NCBI GenBank assembly: GCA_031769625.1
Contig: JAUIMM010000015.1
Coordinates: forward strand, 31,073,501-31,137,500
Direction of reading: 5' to 3'
Source: Taudactylus pleione
Lineage: Eukaryota > Chordata > Amphibia > Anura > Myobatrachidae
DNA: 64,000 nucleotides
Position 1 is the stretch's first letter; every line of letters starts with the position of its first letter. The notes beneath the pieces are model-generated. The model worked only from the letters and a program-made list of their open reading frames with translations, made no database searches and was not told the DNA's origin. The position numbers and the translations under genes were made by a program. Positions 21,501 to 31,074 of this stretch are shown piece after piece.

Positions 21501-23098
21501 CAAAATAATAGCTTTCTTCTAACCTGTGTATACAGATGCCCAGGCTGGTGGGGAACATCAGCATTACTGTACAGATTGTTGTATGATTGGGGCACTAGTT
21601 ACTTAAAATAAGCATTAAGGATAATAGCAACAATTTTCCCAAAACAATGACAGTTGTGCCCATAGATGATAATAAAGCAGTCTGTACCCATCCTCCCAGT
21701 GCAATAAAACATGGTCACCCCCACTTCCAGGTACTGTAGACCAGGTTTGCAGCATTTCCGGCTCCTGTGAGTAGCGCTCTATAAGATTGAGCTGTAACGG
21801 TGCCAGGAGCCCGGGAAAGCAGCGCACCGTCCTGCTGCCACAGCACAGCGTTCTAGGACACTGCATCCTGCTGCTACATGTAGTACACCGATACTGGGCA
21901 ACTCTATTATTACACTGCATTGTTGCAGATACTCCTTGATTTATGCCCTATCGAATACAGCATTGTTTTATATTTAATTCACTTTCATGTCCAAGAGAGA
22001 GTAGTTTTGGTTTGAATTAGCAGAATCATTCCAGCTCAGGCAAACACCAGTGTGGTCATTGCCCTGCAGCAAAGGTCGTATTGGAGCTTACTACACTATC
22101 AGATATGTTAGTGTTTTATTTCCCCTTCTCAGCATAACGCTTCTCAGTTTTCTGGGAAATGGATCTGTTTAACCAATGTGTATAGTAAATCTGCCAGAAA
22201 CAACAGTAGTGACCTTGTAAATTAGTCATTTAGGAGATTTTGTTTGTGATCATGTATTAGGGGTACGAGATGAAATGCGTTCTTTATATATGGAGATTCT
22301 TGCTGTATAGGTTTGTTTATACGTCACACTCAGATAATGTTTCTTGTGGCTGAATCTAGACTGTTAATGGTTGTTTCTTAGAGAATACTCCAATATTAGG
22401 TGCAGCCCAGCTGGTGCTTATACTGCAACCCAGGGAATGCACTGAGCAGCATTACAGTAATACAAGCTCAGGGCTGATGCAGACTGGGTACTACGCCAGT
22501 GATATCACTCTGCTCATGCTCCAGAAAGCGAGTGCATGTGCCGGACATGTCACGCTATGATGAGAGGTGGGACTGGGGAGGATAGGAGTGGTCATATGTA
22601 GGCAGAGTACAGTGAGTGCAGCTCGTGCAGGAACACACACAATACGCCTATTGGGAGGCAGGTGTAAATACACACGGATGATGAGGGCTTGCAGTAAATG
22701 AGGCACATATACTGCTGAGGTGGAGGTGAGTACGGATCTGCGTATGTGTGGCAATGCGCTATGTTTCTGTGCTGTATTTATAGTAATCAAATGACAAAGG
22801 TGGAGGAGTCAGATCTGCAATAAAATGCACTGACATGTAACATCTGATCTGTTTAGTGGATATCCTATGTGACTTAGCTTCTATTTTCTTTCAGTACATC
22901 CACCACCGCTTAATACACCTTAATCCAGCGGACTATGACGACTTTGTGAACGCCATCCGCAGTGCGAGGAGTGCGTTCTGCCTAACCCCTTTAGGAGCCA
23001 TGCAGTTCAATGACATTCTGCAGAATCTGAAACGGAGTAAACAGACCAAGGAGCTGTGGCAGAGGGTGTCCCTGGAAATGGCCACATACTCACCTTGA
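374..23098 (+). CDS. ZSWIM8: ZSWIM8, 3' half of the gene (15 coding exons, partial)
   Basis: ZSWIM8 is the substrate receptor of a cullin-RING ubiquitin ligase. It is known for ubiquitinating Argonaute during target-directed microRNA degradation. The exons join as 374-553, 2795-2978, 3555-3653, 6296-6420, 6822-7056, 7536-7688, 8077-8299, 8395-8684, 11654-11877, 12546-13019, 14102-14270, 14793-14966, 17037-17156, 18666-18844 and 22895-23098. They total 3,033 nt, which is 1,010 residues plus a TGA stop, roughly the C-terminal 55% of the vertebrate protein (about 1,840 residues). Every junction is AG/GT and in phase. Recognisable blocks are LELQRPPASTKALE, a serine-rich SISSSSSDSLGSSSSSGSRR stretch, LGRRAHNDHPNN and the C-terminal LEMATYSP. 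The SWIM zinc finger and BC/cullin boxes are N-terminal and lie off the left edge, as does the promoter. The gene converges on NDST2. I see no stop or frameshift. Identity rests on recalled family sequence. Confidence 0.95.
1463..1763. mobile_element. MITE, about 300 bp, ZSWIM8 intron
   Basis: The ends are inverted: CATAGGGGGCGATTCAATT on the left, and GATTGAATTCCCCCCATAG on the right. There is no coding capacity. The target duplication is not clear. Confidence 0.6.
1857..2256. mobile_element. MITE, 400 bp, ZSWIM8 intron
   Basis: The terminal inverted repeat AAGGCCCCCATACATCAGCA matches the right end (TGCTGATGTATGGGGACCTT) with one difference. The interior is AT-rich with CAATCTGC-type subrepeats. 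No ORF is supported. Confidence 0.8.
2795..2978 (+). CDS. ZSWIM8: ZSWIM8 coding exon 2 of window
   Basis: The acceptor is TTCTCTCCAG and the donor is GTAACT. The exon starts in phase 0 and leaves one base over. It encodes VKLAYQESE through DYRPVLPLMLASFIFDVLC, a highly conserved helical segment of the family. Confidence 0.93.
3555..3653 (+). CDS. ZSWIM8: ZSWIM8 coding exon 3 of window
   Basis: This 99-nt exon has acceptor CTCTTGCAG and donor GTCGGT. Read with the carried base it gives VVSPTGSRPPSRNRNN and ends DEELGFEAAVAALG, a characteristic ZSWIM8 block. Confidence 0.92.
   Translation, partial: WFPQQVPGLQAVTVTTRCLGMKSWDLKQLLLH
5640..5975. mobile_element. MITE, 336 bp, ZSWIM8 intron
   Basis: The terminal inverted repeats are perfect for about 24 bp (TAATGGGGGGTATCCACTTA). 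The interior includes a palindromic GCACGATAAC/GTTATCGTGC motif. It is non-coding. Confidence 0.85.
6296..6420 (+). CDS. ZSWIM8: ZSWIM8 coding exon 4 of window
   Basis: The exon has acceptor CTGGACAG and donor GTATTT after a run of A residues. It encodes GMKTTVSEAEHPLLCEGTRR and ALALMITYKDDQSKLKK, and ends in phase 0. It has no long open frame of its own outside these splice sites, so it is easily missed by ORF scanning. Confidence 0.9.
6822..7056 (+). CDS. ZSWIM8: ZSWIM8 coding exon 5 of window
   Basis: The acceptor is CATTATCCAG. The exon opens with ILDKLLDRESQTHKPQTL and continues into a Ser/Pro/Ala-rich, less conserved linker ending FPEKNSQ. One base is carried over into the next exon. 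The donor is GTAACC. Confidence 0.92.
7536..7688 (+). CDS. ZSWIM8: ZSWIM8 coding exon 6 of window
   Basis: The acceptor is GTGTTACAG and the donor is GTAACT. The exon encodes a basic, glycine-rich stretch with KVPSRLALGNRGGYNGR and RQKKKHTG, which matches the ZSWIM8 linker. It has 51 codons and keeps phase 1 at both ends. Confidence 0.92.
8077..8299 (+). CDS. ZSWIM8: ZSWIM8 coding exon 7 of window
   Basis: The acceptor is CCCGTAG and the donor is GTAGGT. The exon encodes MASIDSSAPETTSDSSPTL, a RRPLRGGW patch and a low-complexity serine tract of about 15 residues, ending GGARAKTVEVGR. The block is diagnostic for ZSWIM8 and is probably disordered. Confidence 0.94.
8395..8684 (+). CDS. ZSWIM8: ZSWIM8 coding exon 8 of window
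   Basis: The acceptor is AATTGTGCAG and the donor is GTGAGG. The intron before it is only 95 bp. The exon encodes the very conserved AAAHFYFELAKTVLIKAGGN and NLHLCAFEIGLYALGLHNF blocks, which are predicted helices. It ends SSHVSWIT plus one base. Confidence 0.95.
8997..10608. mobile_element. 1.6-kb TIR element holding a minisatellite
   Basis: The left end GGGCTCGATCCAATTAGGTG matches the inverted right end (CACCTAATTGTATTGACC). ACTAT flanks both sides (8992-8996 and 10609-10613), a possible target duplication. It lies in the 3-kb ZSWIM8 intron before exon 9. No transposase is seen. The superfamily is unknown. Confidence 0.6.
9460..10299. repeat. 30-bp minisatellite, about 28 copies
   Basis: The consensus unit is built from CACCTCCACGTACCTGTCC followed by CACATCATTTA. 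Copies differ mainly at TCTACG/TCCACA and ATCATT/GTCATT, and the distal third is a distinct subtype rich in ACGTCATTTG. One unit near 10050 lacks 3 bp. A 30-bp period keeps frames open on both strands, so the long His/Pro-rich and Gly/Val-rich frames here are artefacts. Confidence 0.95.
11654..11877 (+). CDS. ZSWIM8: ZSWIM8 coding exon 9 of window
   Basis: The acceptor is TGGATTCCAG and the donor is GTACGT. The exon encodes GQAMEIGSAALNILVECWDG, then RASRARDSNMVRAAAELALS, and ends RALVQCKEQ in phase 0. This is an armadillo-like helical segment. Confidence 0.95.
12068..12171. repeat. Near-perfect 104-bp palindrome
   Basis: Two 52-base arms (12068-12119 and 12120-12171) are complementary at 50 of 52 positions with no spacer, centred on TGTATACA. 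It includes GAATTCCGCGCTTAAACTAT in one arm. It is either a snap-back MITE or a cruciform-prone palindrome, in the ZSWIM8 intron before exon 10. Confidence 0.93.
12546..13019 (+). CDS. ZSWIM8: ZSWIM8 coding exon 10 of window
   Basis: This 158-codon exon has acceptor TTCCCCCTAG and donor GTAAAC. It starts DNLMLEKACMAVEDAAKGGG and includes PEVLFEVAHQWYWLYEQ. It then passes into an Ala/Val/Thr-rich stretch (VTVAAAVTAATVVPVISVGS) and a Pro/His/Gln-rich tail. The tail is the fastest-evolving part of the gene in this window. Confidence 0.94.
13151..13620. mobile_element. MITE, about 470 bp, ZSWIM8 intron
   Basis: The ends GGCTGATTGAGAATGGTATG and ATCTCTGAATCAGGCCCA are loosely inverted, and TTG flanks both sides. 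It is related by its CTGAATCAGGCC end to the nested block at 40021-40433. The interior is GC-rich. Confidence 0.55.
14102..14270 (+). CDS. ZSWIM8: ZSWIM8 coding exon 11 of window
   Basis: The acceptor is TTTGCTTTGAAG and the donor is GTGAGT. The exon encodes GVHPAFIGAQYPYTVTTPS and IAVHPYHAEAGLSLSSNVA, matching the family's proline/tyrosine-rich linker. It leaves one base over. Confidence 0.9.
14793..14966 (+). CDS. ZSWIM8: ZSWIM8 coding exon 12 of window (5' edge uncertain)
   Basis: The exon encodes GSVHTGTTFPAIPGT through GLHYLHSAYRV, with donor GTAAGT. The acceptor at 14791-14792 has a good pyrimidine tract and the correct phase. An in-phase alternative AG at 14746-14747 would add 15 residues. 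The stronger-looking AG at 14687-14688 is out of phase. Confidence 0.8.
15109..15245. mobile_element. hAT-type MITE with 8-bp target duplication
   Basis: A 137-bp foldback with termini CAGACCTGGCCAACC and GGTTGGCCAGGCCTG. CTATAAAC is repeated exactly at 15101-15108 and 15246-15253, which fits the 8-bp duplication of hAT elements. Confidence 0.9.
15674..15973. repeat. 50-bp tandem repeat, 6 copies
   Basis: The unit starts TAGCATAACTTGTAATGAGT and contains CCTGTACACAGAAGCATATG. Copies are nearly identical (CATACG/CATATG, GGACT/GGAAT variants), implying recent expansion or homogenisation. It is in the ZSWIM8 intron before exon 13. Confidence 0.95.
16052..16479. mobile_element. Tigger/MER2-like non-autonomous element
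   Basis: The inverted ends TACAGGTTGAGTCTCCCATA are perfect for about 26 bp and are bounded by TA. The interior (ATTTCATTTCTG, TATAAGGTGTATAT, ACAAACTTTG) resembles my recollection of the mammalian MER2 repeat. An internal block of about 90 bp is present twice (about 16148-16235 and 16254-16345). Confidence 0.75.
17037..17156 (+). CDS. ZSWIM8: ZSWIM8 coding exon 13 of window
   Basis: This 40-codon exon has acceptor TGTGTCCTCAG and donor GTAAGG. It encodes GMLALEMLGRRAHNDHPNNF and DVKWLLGLAAKL, one of the most conserved stretches of the C-terminal domain. Confidence 0.95.
17367..17989. mobile_element. Harbinger-like MITE, TTA target, split by a hAT MITE
   Basis: The ends GGCTGGGTACACAC and GTGTACTCAGCC are imperfect inverted repeats. 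TTA lies on each side (17364-17366 and 17990-17992). Similar sequence recurs near 47486-47752. Confidence 0.75.
17386..17698. mobile_element. hAT-type MITE nested in 17367-17989
   Basis: The ends AAGTGGTTACCAAACTT and the inverse of CAGTGGTTCGCAAACTG are typical of hAT elements. The flanks CACTAGAA and CACTAGAC (7 of 8) are a likely target duplication. Confidence 0.75.
17993..18513. mobile_element. Harbinger-like MITE abutting the previous one
   Basis: The ends GGGGCATATGTAT and ATACATAGACCCC are bounded by TTA at 17990-17992 and 18514-18516. A second copy is 28139-30067. Confidence 0.75.
18666..18844 (+). CDS. ZSWIM8: ZSWIM8 coding exon 14 of window
   Basis: The acceptor is CTTACATAG and the donor is GTAACA. 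The exon encodes GVNYVHQFCVGAAKGVLSPF followed by helices that include HQLVQRCQQSYMQ. It ends in phase 0. Confidence 0.95.
19056..19506. mobile_element. CCTAACCC-core element, copy 1
   Basis: A 451-bp block with ends CCGGAATCGG... and ...CCGGCTCCCCGACTGCA and a core of many CCTAACCCTAA-like runs. TACTATTCTGG is repeated exactly at 19045-19055 and 19507-19517, an apparent long target duplication. Confidence 0.75.
19731..20260. mobile_element. TIR element, about 530 bp, ZSWIM8 last intron
   Basis: The ends AGGACCTCATTCAGAGTTGG and CCATCTCTGAATGAGTCCT are inverted repeats. No transposase is seen. Confidence 0.6.
20820..21113. mobile_element. CCTAACCC-core element, copy 2 (inverted core)
   Basis: Inverted, loosely matching ends (GGGATGTAATCAAGATCCCG and ATATCGTACCCAACCCG) with a GTTAGGGTTAGG core. 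TTTGAGGG lies at 20812-20819 and 21114-21121. Confidence 0.65.
22895..23098 (+). CDS. ZSWIM8: ZSWIM8 terminal coding exon
   Basis: The acceptor is TTTTCTTTCAG. The exon runs from YIHHRLIHLNPADYDDFV to the conserved C terminus ELWQRVSLEMATYSP and a TGA stop at 23096-23098. The preceding intron is about 4 kb and full of repeats. Confidence 0.96.
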   Translation, partial: YIHHRLIHLNPADYDDFVNAIRSARSAFCLTPLGAMQFNDILQNLKRSKQTKELWQRVSLEMATYSP

Positions 23099-23865
23099 CC
23101 TCGGAAGAGACAGAGAGAAGCTGATTTTATTGGTGGTTGTTAGGCTTTCTGAACGTATAGCATACAACACAACTCCCATCTGTAGGACTATGGCCAAGCA
23201 GTGGTGGAACATTAGGGTGAGACCCAACTGAAGGCTCCAGGCAAGATGGTTACTTGACAATAGTGGAAAGTAAGAGCCAGCTCTGGGGTGTGTTCTGGGT
23301 GTAACCGCAGTGAAGAAACACATCGGTCTGCTTGCAACAATATGAACTATTTCTACAAGGTTGGATTTTTTTTTTAAACTATATATACTTTTTATTTTAG
23401 TCAATACATTACAAATCACAGGCTTTATGTGTCATTCCTTATATTCCAATACACTTACCCCACCCCCTATCCTGGCTTTGATGTTACTGGCTGGGACTCT
23501 TATGTTCCATAGCTGCTTTGTGTCTTCATCATGTGCCGTCTTCTGTAAAATATTTATTTTATTTTTGTGCACTTGCTCCTGTATGAATTCACACTTTACC
23601 TTGTGAGGCTTGTCCACATCACACACGTCATTAAATGCCCAAATTAAACCCACCCTTCTCCCAGCCAATATTACAGAAACCTCCTCTCTCATGGAAGACT
23701 GGTATGTATTTTTATTCCCTATGTAATTGGGTTAATGTTAATTACCAACAGGGACTTTCATCTGTGTCAACTGGAAGCAGAATTGTGTCCTTCAATTTCC
23801 CTTTCATGCTTTGCTGTCTTATTTTTGTTTCCTAATTAAAAAGAAAAACCTTCTTTACAGGGTTT
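23099..23865 (+). other. ZSWIM8: ZSWIM8 3' UTR (approximate end)
   Basis: This is non-coding sequence directly after the ZSWIM8 stop. No canonical AATAAA is seen. The variant ATTAAA occurs at 23643-23648 and again at 23835-23840, followed by a TTTTATTTG-rich stretch, so the transcript probably ends near 23.66 or 23.86 kb. The end is inferred. Confidence 0.5.
23835..23840 (+). promoter_or_regulatory. Candidate ZSWIM8 poly(A) signal ATTAAA
   Basis: This is the common variant hexamer, about 740 bp after the stop, followed within 40 bp by a T-rich element. An earlier ATTAAA lies at 23643-23648. Confidence 0.4.
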
Positions 23866-24189
23866 TATTTGTCCAATGAATAGCAACCTTGCAGGTAACG
23901 GCATCCACGGACTGACAATCTTGTGATGGTCCCTCAGCCACTGCTTCCTCACTCAGTATTTCATATCTTACATGTCATTCAGGAGGAATATAAAGTCCTT
24001 ACCTTTGTCCATAACCAACCACAAATGTTAATTGAATAGACAATGCTGTGACATCATTGAGGCACTGCCTGACCAAGGTCTCTATGTGAGAAGTCCCATT
24101 CTTACCAATATTAGTATATTACTACATATATCACTGGTCATGGAAAGGATGCTCAACTGAATACATAGAAAATGTTCTGTTGGAATGTA

Positions 24190-24345
24190 GTATTTCTTCT
24201 TCAGGGTCCATAGGGCTCCACAGGGAGACAATGGGGTGTAGTTGGAACTTGGAGGACCGGACTCCAACAGCAAAGCTTTTTTCAATCCCGAGGTGCTCCA
24301 GTCCTTCCCCCACCCACAGCCTGAAGGCAACTGAGTTTCGTCGGT
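24190..24345. repeat. Possible DIRS terminal-repeat relic
   Basis: TTCAGGGTCCATAGGG followed by CTCCACAGG and later AATGGGGTGTAG resembles the outer end of the complete DIRS element (CTTCAGGGTCCATAGGGTA). No partner repeat or ORF is seen in the following 800 bp. Confidence 0.4.
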
Positions 24346-25071
24346 GTCTGGCAGGAGCTGGATCACCGTTAGAACAGTGGGGCTGCTAATGCAGCCCAAG
24401 CTTTATTATTATGATTTACTTTTTTTGATAATGGAGCAGCAGTGCAGATGTCCAGGAGGACTATCTAGTGCTGCTTGTTCTATCACTCCTCCACGGCACT
24501 GCAACTCCAGCCCTCGGCGGGATTAAGGGGGGAACCTAGCTAGTGGGGCTCCTTGGAGCCCAGACTACAGCGGGGACAAGGAGACAGGTAAGGCGGGTCC
24601 CTGCGTCTATGTGCAGTCTTACCTCCGGTCTCAGGAGACAGACCGGAGGCGCTGATGTGGACACTGATTCGTCTGGGACTCCACTAGACCAACAGGGTAT
24701 ACTATACTGGTGCAGGGGACAGAATACTAGGGCCAGGGACCTGGTGGTTGATGTCAGCATAGGGGAGAAGCCCCTCCCACAGCTCAAGGTGCCATCCACT
24801 GCGGTCTTGCTGCTCCTCCCTCACCATCTGCTCCCCTCAGAGACTCACGGCAGACATTTTCTGCATCAGCCTCTGGTCTCCGGGAACGCTGGGTCCGGTC
24901 TCCCTGTAAACCTCTTCCAGGAGCCAGGTTATACAGCGCTATTTCCTACCAGCCACTGCGGTCTGTGTAGTTGAATTTAGTGCCCACTGCAGTTATACTG
25001 TATGTTCTGCATTGTATGTGACTTATGCTAGCGCTGCTGTCTGTTCATTTTTTCTACAACTGTCAGCTTAT

Positions 25072-25123
25072 ATCTTGCACGGACGAACATCATCAGGAAT
25101 GATGATGTTCGTCCGTGCAAGAT
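25072..25123. repeat. Perfect 24-bp hairpin with GGAA loop
   Basis: Arms 25072-25095 and 25100-25123 are exactly complementary, separated by GGAA. It lies in the spacer between the two genes. Confidence 0.9.
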
Positions 25124-25545
25124 GACGTTTTGCCTCTTTCTGAGTTCCGTTTTTTTGGAGGGAAAAATCCGAACTCCACGTGCAAACTCGAACCTATCCG
25201 AGCCTGCACATCCCTAAAACTTACCCTTGTTAACTCTCTTTCTTCAAAGTCATGTCCCCAGGACCCCGTTACTCCCTGTAAATGCTCTACATCATGGCTC
25301 CTGCAATTGTAAATCAAGGCTTATATGTCACATAAATCTCACTTGACTGTAAATGAATGGAAACCTTAGGTAATATCATATTCCTAAGGATGAGTTTTAA
25401 TTGTTTATCATATAAATCCAGGGCATATGATGCTTTTTTTTCATGTGCAGTCTGGATATCACACAGCAACAGTATAGACAATACATATATAAAGCTGGAA
25501 TACTTGGATGTTAGGTCCAGAAGTATTATAGCTCCATGATGGAAC

Positions 25546-27088
<1,543 letters not shown>

Positions 27089-28138
27089 CATAAAGATGCT
27101 TCTATCCATACTGACTGTGGTTGCTAGGGTAGGGAGTGGTTCTTTGAGACCTGTTTACAGTAAAACCCTCATTAGGCAGCATCTGGTTACAGGAGGTGAC
27201 AACCCAGCCATAGGTAGGGAATACCTCTAAGCACTGAGTGTGACTAAATGGGAAGGGGTGATAGGAGACTGAAGTTTATGCATGGAGACTAATCACAGAG
27301 CCAGCTGGGTATAACTTACTGTAAACCAAACATATATCCCTCACAGAGCTAGTTCTAGATTTTAGGAAAACGTTAAACAGGAGCAATGAAAATGATGACT
27401 ATGGGGCTCATGTAGAATGTCACAAACTAAATTTGCAGTTTCTTTTTGCGCACCGTGCATTCTTACACATCCATCCATCTCATTTTACACTTACAGAGGG
27501 TTAACTTGGAGTTTCCAACCTTGAGGAAAGTACAATAAGTGGGTGATTTCAAGCAAATGTATCCCGTACAGACATGTCCTGTCAGGAAGTGGATCAATTA
27601 AAGGCAATTGATTTCTGGTGCAAAATATGAGCGGATGAGGACGATCAGCCGCCGCTGAATTGGCTGCATGCTTGTGCTCTCCCACTAACATTATTACTGC
27701 TGCGAGCTATTCTCATTATTACATATCTGAAATCGCTGTGCAGCATGAAAGCATCTTTTAAAGGGGAAGACAATATGTTTCTTTTAACTTAATTAGCCCT
27801 TTAATTTTCTATTTGCATCTGGTCTTCATTTTATTTTACATGGTAAATGCAACTTTAGTATTTATTAACAATGTACAGACTGTTTTGTGGACTGTAACTA
27901 CCACATCTCCTGTGTAACCACAGACACAGACTAAGCCTTGCAGAGCAGCAAGCATCTGGTGATACAACCATCTTTGCTAACTGCATTTTCTTTGGAGTCA
28001 TTCTTTACACGTGCGAGGGCATTTGTATGTCAAACATCTAAAGTTACTTTCACAGGGGTGAAAGCAATTTTTAAAATGGATCTATGAATAGTAATGTTAT
28101 AGTGGGTTACATTTTTAAGTGCAATTAAATAAGATCAA
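27089..28138. other. Intergenic spacer, no feature seen
   Basis: This stretch lies between the family-1 Tc1 and the nested MITE. It is AT-rich, with no supported exon, repeat or RNA gene. Confidence 0.5.
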
Positions 28139-28470
28139 GGGACATATGTATCAAGCAGATTTTTAGATAAAATAATTTTATGTATTGCACCTATGTACTA
28201 ATAGCACAATGCTAATTAGCACTTCAGATTGCAGTCCCTATTATTGTCAATGGGGACTACAATCTAACCCCTGTGTACTAAACGTTTGATCTCTCCCCCG
28301 CAGCCCTGGGGGGGGGGGGCCTTGGGTAATAACTCGCAGGGACAGCGGTTAGAGACGGACCGGTGTCTCTGCAAGTTCCCCTTGGTACGGGATCGATATG
28401 ACATACCAATAGTCTGGATCCTGGCAGTAAGGGGAGGGAGAGGGTCAGCATACCGACCAACAAGTGTCGG

Positions 28471-29855
28471 TACAGTGCATCCGGTAAGTATTTACAACGG
28501 TTCATTTTTTCCACATTTTATGTTACGGCCTTATTCCATAATGGAATAAATTCATTTTTGTTCTCAAAATTCTACACACAATACCCCCTAATGACAACGT
28601 GTAAAAAGTTTTTTGCCGATTGTTTGCAAATTTAATAAAAAAAATAAATAAGAAATCACATGTACATAAGTATTCAAAACCTTTGATGCCACAAGCTTGG
28701 CACACCTATCTTTGGGCAGTTTCGCCCATTCCTCTTGGCAGCACCTCTCAAGCTTCATCAGGTTGGATGGGAAGCGTCGGTGCACAGCAATTTTCAGACC
28801 TCTCCAGAGATGTTCAATCGGATTCAAGTCTAGGCTCTGGCTGGGCCACTCAAGGACATTCACAGAGTTGTCATGAAGCCACTCCTTTGATATCTTGGCT
28901 GTGTGCTTAGGGTCGTTGTCCTGCTGAAAGATGAACAGTCGCCCCAGTCTGAGGTCAAGAGCAGGTTTTCATCCAGGATGTAGCTGTACATTGCTGCATT
29001 CATCTTTCCCTCTATCCTGACTAGTCTCCCAGTTCCTGCCACTTAGCATCATACTGTGGGGATGTTTTTGCCACCACCATCCTTCACTGTAGGGATGGTA
29101 TTGGCCTGGTGATGAGCGATGCCTGGTTTGCTCCAAACACAACACCTGGCATTCACACCAAAGAGTTCAATCTTTGGCTCATCAGACCAGAGTGTCCTTC
29201 AGGTGCATTTTGGCAAACTCCAGGCGGGCTGCCATGTGCTTTTTACTAAGGAGTGCTTCCGTCTGGCCACTCTACCATACAGGCCTGATTGATGGATTGC
29301 CGCAGAGATGGTTGTCCTTCTGGAAGGTTCTCCTCTCATTGGGACCTTCAAATTAGCAGATATTTTTCTGTACCCTTTCCCCAGATTTGTGCCGCGAGAC
29401 AATCCTGTCTCGGAGGTCTGCAGACAATTCCTTGAACTTCATGCTTGGTTTGTGCTCTGACATGCACTGTCAAGTGTGGGACCTTTATATAGTCAGGTGT
29501 ATGCCTTTCAAAATCATGTCCAATCAACTGAATTTACCACAGGTGGACTCCAATTAAGCTGTAGGAACATCTCAAGGATGATCAGTGGAAACAGGATGAA
29601 CCTGAGCTCAATTTTGAGCTTCATGGCAAAGGCCATGATTACTTATGTACATGTGATTTCTTAGTGTGTTTTTTTTTTTTTTTTTTTAATGAAACTTGCA
29701 AAAATTTCAAAAAAACTCTTTACACGTTGTCATTAGGGGTATTGTGTGTAGAATTTTGAGGACAAAAATGAATTTATTCCATTTTGGAATAAGGCTGTAG
29801 CATAACAAAATGTAGAAAAAGTGAAGTGTTGTGAATACTTTCCGGATGCACTGTA
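28471..29855 (-). mobile_element. Tc1-like transposon, family 2, minus orientation, decayed
   Basis: The inverted termini are TACAGTGCATCCGGTAAGTA and TTTCCGGATGCACTGTA, bounded by TA. The length is 1.39 kb, about 0.2 kb short, so it has internal deletions. It lies inside two older elements. Confidence 0.87.
28650..29442 (-). pseudogene. Tc1 transposase pseudogene (family 2)
   Basis: Minus-strand fragments include [60 protein letters not shown] and [19 protein letters not shown]. They lie in several frames, so the gene is broken. Confidence 0.8.
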
Positions 29856-30067
29856 TGTTAATCCTGTTGGGGTTCTAACCCTCGCTCTTTGGTGCCTAAA
29901 CCTACCCCCCCCCCCCCCCGCCCCGCTACTTACCTTCGGTATTGTGGCACTGGGATGCCAAATGCATCCCCCTTGGTACATCGCAAGGTTATGTTCATTA
30001 AAAATGAATATATTCCTGGCGACATGGATACATAATATTTGCGACAGTGCGGCGATATATAGACCCC

Positions 30068-31074
30068 CAAATGAATTAGAAAAATAGAGCAGGTTTAGAA
30101 AATGCATTTTTTGATGTTATGAGTAAATGTTTAGTGTTCTTCAGCTGACTTGGGAAGGTTGAGGTCTTCCTTATTCCCCCTAATCAGTATACAGGGGTGG
30201 TGTGGATCCTCCATTGTCCTTTTCATAGCGCATTTCACCCTTCAGCAGTTCTTTTAAGCTCCCCAAACATCTACAGATACATTTGTGAATGTTCCTTGGA
30301 GCTCAGTCATGGCCCAACCTCAGAGATGGTTGGCAACACAGCAGCAATAGTGGTTGCGGAAATATGCAATGCCAATCTCAGCCTTCCCTTTCTGCTCCAC
30401 CGTGCGATAGAATGTACGAGTGCCGAGATGCCCACTTTCAGCCTCACTGATCTTCTTTGCAACTGCAATGGAGACTGTAAAAACCCCAACATCAACATTT
30501 GCGCTAGCTTAGGGTCTTCTTTAGCTCCTCTCCTCAAATACAACTAAACATGCCCCTTCTTAAAGCTGTGGATTTGCAAATGGAAACTTAGCAGCGTTCT
30601 TAGAGATGCCCATGACACCCATAAAATGCCCCCGACACAGACACTTTTTGCCTCCATTCAGGACACCTCCCTGAAACGCCCATGGATCACAAACCCCTTT
30701 ACGAATGCCTTCGGACGTGCATGTGCAGTAGTAAAAAAACTCAACTAAGGGAACATGGAAACTGTGTCCATCTCTGGACCAGGCCCTAAGACTATAAGAA
30801 TTGTATGCTCTCTCTCTGCGACAAAGCTCAGAGTTCCTACAGCTGCAAACTGATGCAATAAGAGACCCCCAATGTCTTATTATCACAGTACAGTAATAGT
30901 TCTGGAGTCCTGTTATCTAATGGAGAAAGAATAGGAGGAGATTTTTACACACTGCATAAATGAATGTTTCTATTGTAGAAACGCAAGCAATCAGGTTACC
31001 GGCTGTCACACATTTATAAATACTAAGATCTATGGTATGAAATGATCAGCACAAGCAAAACATTTAGTGAATCC
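30068..31074. other. Intergenic spacer near the NDST2 3' end
   Basis: No exon is supported. A CTGGACCAGGCCC-type end near 30775-30790 hints at another TIR element, but its partner is not clear. Confidence 0.4.

Larger units (their letters stand above)
28389..29970. mobile_element. CCTAACCC-core element, copy 3, carrying a Tc1
   Basis: It starts GGGATCGATATGACATACC and ends near CCAAATGCATCCC. CCTTGGTAC is found at 28380-28388 and 29971-29979. The Tc1 copy 28471-29855 interrupts it. The core has TAACCCTCG and CCTAAACCTACC. Confidence 0.7.
28139..30067. mobile_element. Harbinger-like MITE, second copy, carrying nested elements
   Basis: The ends GGGACATATGTATCAAG and GATATATAGACCCC match the copy at 17993-18513. 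CAA lies on both sides. It is interrupted by 28389-29970. Confidence 0.65.
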
